From positions 1 to 5,285 of the forward strand of contig CAMWRB010000108.1 of the NCBI GenBank assembly GCA_947176545.1: a stretch of 5,285 nt of DNA, given 5' to 3'. The notes under the pieces are model-generated. The model searched no databases. It was given only the letters and a program-made list of their open reading frames with translations, and had not been told where the DNA came from. Shown here piece after piece: positions 1 through 5,285 of this stretch. A program made the position numbers and the translations under genes. The stretch's first letter is position 1; every line of letters starts with the position of its first letter. Origin of the DNA: an uncultured Porphyromonadaceae bacterium (lineage in GTDB: Bacteria; Bacteroidota; Bacteroidia; Bacteroidales; Muribaculaceae).

Positions 1-1340
1 GTATTGTGCTGACAACCGCCAATATTCCTTACGGTTCAAAGCTTTTCTTCAACGATGGCGACATGGTCAAGAATGGCGATATGATATGCGAATGGGACCC
101 CTTCAATGCCGTTATCCTCACGGAAGATGCCGGTCAGGTTCACTTCGAGAACCTTATAGAGGGTGTAACCTATCGTATCGAGACTGACGAGGCTACCGGT
201 TTGCGCGAGAAGATTATCATCGAGTCCAAGGACCGCACCAAAGTCCCCGAAGCTCATCTCGTAGACAAGAACGGCAATGCCATCCGTACATACTCACTCC
301 CTGTAGGCGCCCACCTGCTTATAGACGAGGGTGACGAACTGACGCCCGGTCAGGTATTCGTCAAGATACCGCGTGCGTCCAACTCTGCGGGTGATATCAC
401 CGGTGGTCTGCCGCGTGTGACAGAGCTCTTCGAGGCACGCAACCCGAGTAACCCCGCTGTTGTCAGTGAGATTGACGGTGAGGTGACTTTCGGCAAGCTC
501 AAACGTGGTAACCGCGAAATCAGCGTCACCAGCAAGCTCGGTGAGACCAAGACATATCTTGTGCCCCTATCCAAGCAGCTCCTCGTTCAGGAGAATGACT
601 TCGTGCGTGCAGGCACACCTCTTTCTGACGGTGCCATCACACCGAGTGACATCCTCAATATCAAGGGCCCGACAGCCGTTCAGGAATATATCGTAAATGA
701 GGTACAAGATGTATACCGCATGCAGGGTGTGAAAATCAACGACAAGCACTTTGAAGTGATAGTGCGCCAGATGATGCGTAAGGTAAATATCCTTGACCCG
801 GGCGACACCCGCTTCCTTGAGCAGCAAGTTGTCGATAAGCGTGAGTTTATGGAGGAGAACGACAATATCTGGGGTAAGAAGGTCATCACTGATGCAGGCG
901 ATTCGCAGAATTACCTCAAAGGTCAGATTATCACCGTACGCAAACTCCGTGACGAGAACTCTGCCCTCAAGCGCAAGGACCTCCGCACGATGGTAGTGCG
1001 TGATGCCGTTCCGGCTACCTCGGAGCAGGTGCTTCAGGGTATCACACGTGCAGCCCTTCAGACCACAAGCTTCATGTCGGCCGCATCATTCCAGGAGACA
1101 ACCAAGGTGCTCAACGAGGCAGCCATCAACGGTAAGACCGACTACCTGGAGGGTATGAAGGAGAATGTAATCGTAGGTCACCTCATCCCCGCAGGTACAG
1201 GCTTGCGTGAGTATAACCGTCTGGTTGTTGCCAACAAGGATGAGATAGCAGCGCTACAGATTACAGATGACCCCGCCGCTGTCATTGACGTAGAGGCTGA
1301 GGAAATCATGGATGGTGCCCCCATCTCCGACGCAAAGTAA
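1..1340 (+). CDS. rpoC: DNA-directed RNA polymerase subunit beta', C-terminal part (5' end outside window)
   Basis: This is the C-terminal third of beta', the largest core subunit of bacterial RNA polymerase, which forms much of the active site and DNA clamp. The frame is already open at the first base (codon phase from base 3), so the GTG at 6 is an internal Val codon, not a start. Counting from base 6, residues 1 to ~128 look like the sandwich-barrel-type insertion within the trigger loop. [17 protein letters not shown] (~129-145) is the returning trigger-loop segment. [18 protein letters not shown] followed by [16 protein letters not shown] (~221-256) is near-invariant in the family. SFQETTKVL (~361-369) and [15 protein letters not shown] (~385-399) are the conserved C-terminal blocks. 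An acidic tail then runs to TAA at 1338-1340. About 445 codons are visible of a protein that is usually ~1,400 residues in this group. rpoB would be expected upstream, outside the window. Identity is certain; nothing looks broken. Confidence 0.98.
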   Translation, partial: IVLTTANIPYGSKLFFNDGDMVKNGDMICEWDPFNAVILTEDAGQVHFENLIEGVTYRIETDEATGLREKIIIESKDRTKVPEAHLVDKNGNAIRTYSLPVGAHLLIDEGDELTPGQVFVKIPRASNSAGDITGGLPRVTELFEARNPSNPAVVSEIDGEVTFGKLKRGNREISVTSKLGETKTYLVPLSKQLLVQENDFVRAGTPLSDGAITPSDILNIKGPTAVQEYIVNEVQDVYRMQGVKINDKHFEVIVRQMMRKVNILDPGDTRFLEQQVVDKREFMEENDNIWGKKVITDAGDSQNYLKGQIITVRKLRDENSALKRKDLRTMVVRDAVPATSEQVLQGITRAALQTTSFMSAASFQETTKVLNEAAINGKTDYLEGMKENVIVGHLIPAGTGLREYNRLVVANKDEIAALQITDDPAAVIDVEAEEIMDGAPISDAK

Positions 1341-1398
1341 ACAGAGTATCAAATGTTTAAGCTTTGATTTAAACTCAGAAACATAAAAAACCATAAAA

Positions 1399-1442
1399 TA
1401 TAAGCGGGAGGACGCCCAATCGGGAATGTTCTCCCGCTTATA
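1399..1442 (+). terminator. Perfect 12-bp inverted repeat downstream of rpoC, probable transcript-end hairpin
   Basis: TATAAGCGGGAG (1399-1410) is exactly complementary to CTCCCGCTTATA (1431-1442). The 20-nt loop can itself form a small CCC-AATC-GGG hairpin (1415-1424). It lies 58 bp after the rpoC stop, where the transcript would be expected to end or be processed. On the + strand no U-tract follows, so it is not a textbook intrinsic terminator. The A-runs are on the upstream side (1385-1390, 1395-1398), so the U-rich tail would belong to a minus-strand transcript. It could be a terminator, a 3'-end stabilising stem or a bidirectional element; the hairpin is certain, its role inferred. Confidence 0.55.
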
Positions 1443-1514
1443 GTTCATCAGCGAGGTATAAAGCGAGGTTTCTCACTTCAGAGTCTTAAACATAATATTA
1501 TAAAATTTGATGTA

Positions 1515-1549
1515 ATTGGGGTGTTTTTGCGATTATTTTGTTATCTTCG
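1515..1549 (+). promoter_or_regulatory. Candidate Bacteroidetes-type promoter, -7 box TATCTTCG
   Basis: TATCTTCG at 1542-1549 matches the Bacteroidetes primary sigma -7 consensus TAnnTTTG at all but one fixed position. A -33-like ATTG lies at 1515-1518, with a 23-nt spacer that is longer than the usual 19-21. Transcription would begin around 1556, giving a leader of about 35 nt that starts almost exactly with the dyad at 1552-1586. The sequence upstream is AT-rich. A second TTTG-like tract at 1526-1529 is too close to serve as -33. This is a pattern match only. Confidence 0.45.
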
Positions 1550-1551
1550 CG

Positions 1552-1586
1552 ATAGGCTCAATTCGTGTCTTATATTTGAGCCGTAT
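1552..1586 (+). repeat. Dyad (inverted repeat) just upstream of the lipoprotein start codon
   Basis: GGCTCAA (1555-1561) pairs perfectly with TTGAGCC (1576-1582). The flanking ATA (1552-1554) and TAT (1584-1586) extend the stem to ten pairs across a single bulged G at 1583. The loop is 14 nt. In RNA from the upstream candidate promoter, the dyad would sit at the very 5' end and finish 5 nt before the ATG, so it could affect message stability or start-codon access. As DNA it could be an operator overlapping the second -7 box. The symmetry is seen; the function is not known. Confidence 0.5.
1571..1578 (+). promoter_or_regulatory. Second candidate -7 box, exact TAnnTTTG match
   Basis: TATATTTG at 1571-1578 is an exact match to TAnnTTTG. 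Its best -33 partner is TTCG at 1546-1549 (21-nt spacer), which is imperfect and lies inside the other candidate -7 box. Transcription would begin near 1585, leaving only ~7 nt before the ATG at 1592, so it would give a nearly leaderless message. The two boxes cannot both be the main site with good -33 partners; I slightly favour the upstream one. Confidence 0.3.
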
Positions 1587-1591
1587 AATGT

Positions 1592-2602
1592 ATGAAGAAA
1601 TTATTATGGAGAGGACTTGCACTCTCTCTCGCCTTTATAGGTTTAGCATGCCAGCGTCAGGCTGAGATTTCGGTAGATTTGCCCGAGAGTTTCGAGGGTA
1701 AACAGATTGACATTGTAAGCTTTTGTGACAGCACTGTGCTCAGTAGTGGCACCGTTGAGAACGGCAGAGTTCATTTTTCATTTTCAGAGAGTGACAGTCT
1801 GAAGTTTCCGCTCCTGTCACAATTGATGGTTGATGGCAGAGCGCGCGGATTTTATGTCATCGAGCCTGGTAAAGCTACACTTGACAGCACGCGCAGGGTT
1901 CACGGCACACCACTCAATGAGAAGATGTCACAATTATTGGCGCGTATGGATTCCGCTGACAATCTGGGTATGACAGTATATGTTGATGAGGCGGAAAAAG
2001 TATATAATGAGAATAAGGAGAATGTTCTGGCGTCCTATTTCGGTATCGAATGGTTGAAGTATGCCGAACCGGGTCGTGTGGACAGTCTTCTGAACACTTT
2101 GCCCGGTGACTGGAGCAAATCACGGCGGGCTGCTTATTACATCAATTTCGCCAAATTGCGTGCCGCCACCTCTCCGGGACGTCGTTTTGCAGATTTCGCA
2201 GGTGAAGATGCGTCCGGCAAGAGTGTAAATTTCTCTCAGTATGTAGTTCCCGGTCATTACACGTTGGTCGATTTCATGGCCAGCTGGTGTCCCTATTGTA
2301 TCAAGGACTTTCCCGAGGTGGCAAATCTTTACAATGAATATCACGATAAGGGACTGAATGTAGTCAGTGTCGCAGTGCGCGACAAGCCCGAAGATACGGC
2401 AGCGGCTGTCCGTCGTCACGGATTGGTTTGGGATGTGATGTATAATACTCAGAAGGTACCGTATGACATATACGGTTTTTCCGGTATCCCTCATTATATG
2501 CTTATATCTCCCGACGGTACAATAGTGGTGAGAGGGGAGACGTTTGCCACAATTGCCGAAACTATCCGGGGAATATATGCACCTTCCGGGGATAGAGACT
2601 AA
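1592..2602 (+). CDS. TlpA-like thioredoxin-fold lipoprotein with N-terminal DUF4369-like domain
   Basis: This is a 336-residue predicted thiol-disulfide oxidoreductase of the cell envelope. Residues 1-20 form a lipoprotein signal: MKKLLWR, a hydrophobic stretch, then IGLAC with Cys20 as the likely lipidated residue (Gly at -3 is not the commonest choice). Residues ~25-120 resemble DUF4369, with pairs of beta strands, an ENGRVHFSF segment, IEPGKATLD and GTPLNEKM. A helical linker (~120-190) leads to the thioredoxin/AhpC-TSA domain (~195-330), with TLVDFMASWCPYC (redox Cys233 and Cys236) and a cis-Pro in SGIPHYMLI (Pro300). Such proteins usually reduce or isomerise disulfides, or support cytochrome maturation; the partner cannot be told from sequence. 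The start at ATG 1592 is fixed by the signal peptide; the ATG at 1588 is out of frame. No Shine-Dalgarno site is visible, as is normal in Bacteroidetes. The acyl-CoA synthetase gene begins 75 bp downstream and may be co-transcribed. Confidence 0.92.
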   Translation: MKKLLWRGLALSLAFIGLACQRQAEISVDLPESFEGKQIDIVSFCDSTVLSSGTVENGRVHFSFSESDSLKFPLLSQLMVDGRARGFYVIEPGKATLDSTRRVHGTPLNEKMSQLLARMDSADNLGMTVYVDEAEKVYNENKENVLASYFGIEWLKYAEPGRVDSLLNTLPGDWSKSRRAAYYINFAKLRAATSPGRRFADFAGEDASGKSVNFSQYVVPGHYTLVDFMASWCPYCIKDFPEVANLYNEYHDKGLNVVSVAVRDKPEDTAAAVRRHGLVWDVMYNTQKVPYDIYGFSGIPHYMLISPDGTIVVRGETFATIAETIRGIYAPSGDRD

Positions 2603-2677
2603 CAGATTATTTTCCACTTGCCGCGGCGTTTATGAATATAATTAAGACCGGTGTCGTCGGCTAACTATATCGAACAT

Positions 2678-4060
2678 ATGAAGAATCAAGAATCGCTGAA
2701 TGCAATAATTAAAGATACTATCGTCCGCAATTGGGATAAGATGGCGTTCTCGGATATGGGTGGTATGAACTACCGTTTCAAGGATGTAGCGGAATATATT
2801 GACAAATTGCGTATCATTTTCGAGGCTGCTAATCTGAAACGCGGAGATAAGGTGGCTATCTGCGGTAAGAACTCCTCCAACTGGGCTGTAACCTTTATAG
2901 CCTGCATATCCTCCGGTTTGGTGGCAGTTCCGTTGTTGCACGAGTTTAAACCGGATGTGATACATAATCTGGTCAATCACAGTGAGTCCCGCATTCTCTT
3001 CGTAGATGAGGCTATCTGGAAAACCCTTGATTTGAATCAGTTGCCTAATCTGGAGACCGTCATATTCATCTCGGAATTCGGAATGCCCGTATGCCGTCGT
3101 CCCGAAGTGTGCGAGGCACGCAATAATCTGAACGTGCTTTTCGGACAGAAATATCCCTACTCTTACAGTTCCAAAGATTTTGAAGTGGTTGAGGATGAGC
3201 CTGAAGAACTGTGTGTTATCAATTATACCAGTGGTTCTACCGGAATGTCCAAGGGTGTGATGTTGCCGTTCCGCAGTATATGGAGCAATGTCCGTTATTG
3301 TCTTGATAATATCGACTATCTGCATCCCGGTGACGGAATGGTCAATATGTTGCCACTGGCTCATCTGTACGGGATGGTGATTGATATGTTGCATCCGTTC
3401 TGCAAGGGATTGCATTGTAACTTTCTCACCAAGCTTCCCTCTCCACAGGTGATAATTAAAGCATTTTCGGAGGTAAAACCCAAACTCGTCATCACAGTAC
3501 CGCTTATTGTTGAGAAAATAGTCAAGGCCAAAATCTTCCCTCTGCTTGAGAAGCCCATGATGAAATTCCTTACCAAAGTGCCTTTTATCGACGATAAACT
3601 GTATGCAAAAGTCAAGCAGGGAATGATGGAAGTGTTCGGAGGCAACCTGCATCAGGTCATAATCGGCGGCGCTCCCCTCAACAAGGAGGTCGGAGAGTTT
3701 CTGTTTAAGATTGGTTTCCCTGTGACAGTCGGCTATGGTATGACCGAATGCGGTCCGCTTATCACATACGTTCCTGCAGATAAGGCCAAACCCGGCACAT
3801 GTGGCAAAATCGTCAGCCGTATGGAGATGAAGGTAGATTCACCCGACGGGGAGAATATTCCGGGTAACCTGTGGGTGCGCGGCATGAATGTCATGCAGGG
3901 GTATTATCGTAATCCCGATGCCACTGATGAAGTTATGATGGGCGAGGGTTGGATGAACACAGGCGACATGTGTACCATAGATGCCGAGGGTTATCTGACC
4001 ATATCCGGCCGCTCCAAGACTATGATACTTGGTCCTTCGGGACAAAATATTTATCCGTAG
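2678..4060 (+). CDS. AMP-forming long-chain acyl-CoA synthetase, N-terminal domain; interrupted by in-frame TAG
   Basis: This is an ANL-superfamily adenylate-forming enzyme, which activates a fatty acid with ATP and CoA in the cytoplasm. From ATG 2678, the motifs are the ATP-binding loop YTSGSTGMSKG (~183-193), the A5 motif YGMTECGP (~353-360), the A7 motif with TGD (~428-430), and the A8 hinge GRSKTMIL followed by GPSGQNIYP (~444-460). TAG at 4058-4060 replaces codon 461, where close homologues, as I recall them, have the first Glu of IYPEEI. The protein made from this stretch would be 460 residues with a complete adenylate-binding domain but no C-terminal lid domain, so it should be inactive or impaired. 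A GTG at 2651 would add nine residues; I chose ATG 2678 because conserved homology begins right after it and Bacteroidetes genes mostly use ATG. The intact reading would be 552 residues (2678-4336). The acyl substrate is inferred from overall resemblance to FadD-like ligases of Bacteroides. Confidence 0.9.
   Translation: MKNQESLNAIIKDTIVRNWDKMAFSDMGGMNYRFKDVAEYIDKLRIIFEAANLKRGDKVAICGKNSSNWAVTFIACISSGLVAVPLLHEFKPDVIHNLVNHSESRILFVDEAIWKTLDLNQLPNLETVIFISEFGMPVCRRPEVCEARNNLNVLFGQKYPYSYSSKDFEVVEDEPEELCVINYTSGSTGMSKGVMLPFRSIWSNVRYCLDNIDYLHPGDGMVNMLPLAHLYGMVIDMLHPFCKGLHCNFLTKLPSPQVIIKAFSEVKPKLVITVPLIVEKIVKAKIFPLLEKPMMKFLTKVPFIDDKLYAKVKQGMMEVFGGNLHQVIIGGAPLNKEVGEFLFKIGFPVTVGYGMTECGPLITYVPADKAKPGTCGKIVSRMEMKVDSPDGENIPGNLWVRGMNVMQGYYRNPDATDEVMMGEGWMNTGDMCTIDAEGYLTISGRSKTMILGPSGQNIYP
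4058..4060 (+). other. In-frame amber codon splitting the acyl-CoA synthetase
   Basis: The sequence is CCG TAG GAG ATA, where the family has Pro-Glu-Glu-Ile. A single G-to-T change in a GAG codon would produce it. It lies directly after the A8 hinge motif, between the two domains. The rpoC part, the lipoprotein and kbl contain no in-frame TAG over more than 1,000 codons, which argues against general reassignment of TAG in this organism. Confidence 0.85.
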
Positions 4061-4336
4061 GAGATAGATCTTAAACTCAATAATCTCCCCTACGTACTCG
4101 AATCACTCGTCATCGAGGATGACGGCAAATTGATAGGTCTCGTCGTTCCCGACACAGACCTGATGGAACAGCAGGGAGTCAAACCCGGAGAACTCGATAA
4201 GATTATGAAGGAAAATCTGCAGCAACTCAATTCCGATATGCCGGGATACAGCAAGGTCAGCAATATCGAGTTGAGGAATGAAGAGTTTGAGAAGACTCCC
4301 AAACGCTCAATCAAGCGATTCCTCTACCAGAGATAG
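4061..4336 (+). pseudogene. C-terminal lid domain of the acyl-CoA synthetase, separated by the TAG but in the same frame
   Basis: The frame continues without a gap after the TAG at 4058-4060. It begins EIDLKLNNLPYVLESLVIED, then DGKLIGLVVP and KIMKENLQQLN, and ends EEFEKTPKRSIKRFLYQR before a TAG at 4334-4336. This is the ~91-residue C-terminal domain that rotates over the active site in ANL enzymes. The A10-like segment KTPKRSIKR near the end carries the lysine normally needed for adenylation. The domain shows no further stops or frameshifts, so either the interruption is very recent, or it is an error, or it is bypassed. Possible reinitiation codons are TTG 4130 and ATG 4163, both inside the domain, so neither would yield a whole lid. 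Identity of the fragment is secure; its expression is not. Confidence 0.88.
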
Positions 4337-4340
4337 TCTC

Positions 4341-4350
4341 TCAGATCTGA
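4341..4350. repeat. Perfect 10-bp palindrome TCAGATCTGA
   Basis: TCAGATCTGA reads the same on both strands. It begins 4 bp after the second TAG and overlaps the first 9-bp repeat unit. The adjoining TCTGA-CAAT-TCAGA (4346-4359) can also form a 5-bp hairpin. Both are short and have no U-tract, so I do not call a terminator here. Confidence 0.45.
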
Positions 4351-4417
4351 CAATTCAGACCAATCAGATAACTCCGACAAGTCTGATAAGTCTGATAGGT
4401 CCGATAACTCCGACAAT
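4346..4417 (+). repeat. Eight imperfect 9-bp tandem units, consensus TCNGAYAAN
   Basis: The eight contiguous units are TCTGACAAT, TCAGACCAA, TCAGATAAC, TCCGACAAG, TCTGATAAG, TCTGATAGG, TCCGATAAC and TCCGACAAT. Positions 1, 2, 4 and 5 never vary; positions 3, 6 and 9 vary most. In the frame of the upstream synthetase each unit reads Ser-Asp-X, with X being N, Q, N, K, K, R, N, N. The array fills most of the spacer between the synthetase's final stop and kbl. Units with TCAGA can pair with TCTGA units (for example 4363-4368 with 4382-4387), giving weak alternative hairpins. The role is unknown: repeat expansion, an RNA element or a remnant linker are all possible. Confidence 0.85.
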
Positions 4418-4465
4418 CAAACCGAAAAAAATAACTTACCAACCTTAAATAATAAAATCAACACC

Positions 4466-5232
4466 ATGTACAAAGATTTTCAGAAGCATCTGACTCAAGA
4501 GCTTCAGGACATCAAGGACGCCGGTCTCTATAAGGAGGAGCGTCTCATCACCACACCCCAGCGTGCCGATATTCACGTAGCCAACACTGAGGGGGAAGTG
4601 CTCAACTTCTGTGCTAACAACTATCTCGGTCTCGCGGACGACAGCCGTCTGATTGAGGCTGCCAAGAAGGCTATGGACGAACGCGGCTACGGCATGTCGT
4701 CAGTACGTTTCATATGCGGTACTCAGGATATGCACAAGGAACTCGAGCGTGCAATCAGCGAATATTTCCACACTGAGGATACTATCCTGTATGCAGCATG
4801 CTTTGATGCTAACGGCGGTCTGTTCGAGCCGTTGTTTACGGAGCAGGATGCCATCATCTCCGATTCGCTCAACCATGCCTCTATCATTGACGGTGTGCGT
4901 CTGTGCAAGGCTAAACGCTACCGTTATGCCAATGCCGATATGGCAGACCTGGAGCGCTGTCTCAAAGAGGCTGACGAAGCCGGAGCACGTTACAAGATTA
5001 TCGCTACCGACGGTGTGTTCTCAATGGATGGCAACGTGGCTCCCATGGATAAGATTTGTGAACTCGCCGAAAAGTATAACGCACTGGTTATGGTCGACGA
5101 GAGCCATTCAGCCGGTGTGGTAGGTCCAACTGGTCATGGTGTCGCCGAACAGTTCGACTGCTACGGTAAGATAGACATATTTACCGGCACACTCGGTAAA
5201 GCTTTCGGTGGTGCAATGGGTGGCTTCACTAC
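4466..5232 (+). CDS. kbl: 2-amino-3-ketobutyrate CoA ligase (glycine C-acetyltransferase), N-terminal two thirds; 3' end lost at contig edge
   Basis: KBL is a cytoplasmic PLP enzyme of the alpha-oxoamine synthase family. It converts 2-amino-3-ketobutyrate and CoA to glycine and acetyl-CoA, the second step of threonine breakdown after threonine dehydrogenase. About 256 of ~397 residues are present. Visible features are NFCANNYLGL (~47-56), GYGMSSVRFICGTQDMHKEL (~74-93), SLNHASIIDG (His137 stacks on PLP), the DESHSAGVVG segment (Asp211 and His214 at the cofactor), and GTLGKAFGGAMGG with Lys245 as the Schiff-base lysine. The start ATG 4466 follows an A-rich leader without a Shine-Dalgarno site, and the protein begins MYKDFQKHL as expected for the family. 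After GGFTT the family continues Gly-Arg-Lys, but here adapter sequence begins; the TGA at 5234-5236 is inside the adapter and is not a real stop. No dehydrogenase gene is visible. No strong promoter of its own was found in the 129-bp spacer. Confidence 0.97.
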
Positions 5233-5285
5233 CTGACTCTAATACACATCTGACGCTGCCGACGAATAGAGAGGTGTAGATCTCG
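5233..5285 (+). other. Illumina Nextera (Tn5) sequencing adapter, i5 side; not genomic
   Basis: Bases 5233-5251 match the 19-bp reverse mosaic end CTGTCTCTTATACACATCT with two T-to-A differences (5236 and 5241). Bases 5252-5265 match GACGCTGCCGACGA exactly, the i5-side adapter. Bases 5266-5273 are ATAGAGAG, the reverse complement of the standard N502/S502 index CTCTCTAT. Bases 5274-5285 are GTGTAGATCTCG, the start of the reverse-complemented P5 sequence. The parts are in the exact order of a read running through a short insert. This should be trimmed; the kbl truncation is technical. Confidence 0.97.

Larger units (their letters stand above)
1341..1591 (+). other. Intergenic region between rpoC and the thioredoxin-like lipoprotein gene
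   Basis: No convincing gene lies in these 251 bases on either strand. It is AT-rich compared with rpoC. From left to right it holds a weak AT-rich dyad (GTTTAA at 1355-1360 with TTAAAC at 1369-1374), a strong 12-bp inverted repeat (1399-1442), a repeated heptamer GCGAGGT (1451-1457 and 1463-1469), an AT palindrome ATAATATTAT (1492-1501), and the promoter elements and dyad listed separately. The small DUF3467 gene that I recall following rpoC in Bacteroides is absent. Confidence 0.7.

Noticed and set aside
1254..1448. 64-codon minus-strand open frame over the rpoC 3' end and the hairpin
   Set aside because: Mostly antisense to rpoC, and it would begin beyond the inverted repeat with no promoter or family match.
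2120..2617. 165-codon minus-strand open frame
   Set aside because: Antisense to the thioredoxin domain, whose WCPYC motif and cis-Pro fix the real frame; no family resemblance.
2618..2646. Promoter for the synthetase in the 75-bp gap (TTG 2618-2620, TAATTAAG 2639-2646)
   Set aside because: The -7 match is poor and the 18-nt spacer is short; co-transcription with the lipoprotein gene is equally plausible.
2632..2664. Ten-codon ATG frame just upstream of the synthetase, considered as a leader peptide
   Set aside because: No codon bias, repeated regulatory codons or attenuator hairpins; it stops before ATG 2678 and is expected by chance.
2642..3652. 336-codon open frame on the minus strand
   Set aside because: It lies entirely antisense to the well-supported synthetase, is rich in His, Ile and Arg, and shows no recognisable domain; it is a shadow of coding sequence with few antisense stops.
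4058..4336. Genome-wide reassignment of TAG to an amino acid
   Set aside because: No in-frame TAG occurs in the other three genes, and the TAG at 4334 sits exactly where the synthetase family ends. Only a local or suppressor-based readthrough remains open.
4346..4417. CRISPR array
   Set aside because: Units are 9 bp, contiguous and imperfect, with no spacers and no cas genes.
4409..4465. Separate promoter for kbl (TAACTTAC at 4433-4440)
   Set aside because: It only half matches TAnnTTTG and has no TTTG-like -33 element at the right distance.
4653..5123. 156-codon + strand open frame in another phase
   Set aside because: Overlaps kbl in a shifted frame; its composition (Arg, Ser, Cys, Trp-rich) is typical of an out-of-frame reading.
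5233..5251. Genuine Tn5/IS50 end
   Set aside because: The 19-bp mosaic end is followed directly by i5 adapter, index and P5 sequence, so it is library adapter, not a transposon insertion.

Overview
The window reads as the end of a metagenomic or draft contig from a gut-type Bacteroidales bacterium. The evidence is a Bacteroidetes-style RNA polymerase beta' C-terminus, a DUF4369-thioredoxin lipoprotein, acyl-CoA synthetase and KBL proteins that resemble my recollection of Bacteroides/Muribaculaceae homologues, TAnnTTTG-type -7 boxes, and A-rich leaders without Shine-Dalgarno sites. Muribaculaceae is a guess below order level.

Layout, all on the + strand: (1) 1-1340, the last ~445 codons of rpoC, cut by the window start. 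(2) 1341-1591, a 251-bp gap with a perfect 12-bp inverted repeat (a likely transcript end) and then a promoter region with two candidate -7 boxes and a dyad. (3) 1592-2602, a lipoprotein with an N-terminal DUF4369-like domain and a C-terminal TlpA/thioredoxin domain with a WCPYC active site. (4) 2678-4336, an AMP-forming long-chain acyl-CoA synthetase split by one in-frame TAG at 4058-4060; the rest of the conserved C-terminal domain follows in the same frame to a second TAG at 4334-4336. (5) 4337-4465, a spacer with eight imperfect 9-bp tandem units. (6) 4466-5232, the first ~256 codons of kbl (2-amino-3-ketobutyrate CoA ligase). (7) 5233-5285, Illumina Nextera adapter, not genome.

The genes do not form an obvious single pathway: transcription (rpoC), cell-envelope redox (lipoprotein), fatty-acid activation (synthetase) and threonine/glycine catabolism (kbl). 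Genes 3 and 4 may share a transcript (75-bp gap). I see no new defence, mobile or biosynthetic system. The points that most deserve attention are the adapter tail, which falsely ends kbl, the lone amber codon in the synthetase, and the codon-phased 9-bp repeat in a frame that stays open from the synthetase into kbl apart from two TAGs.
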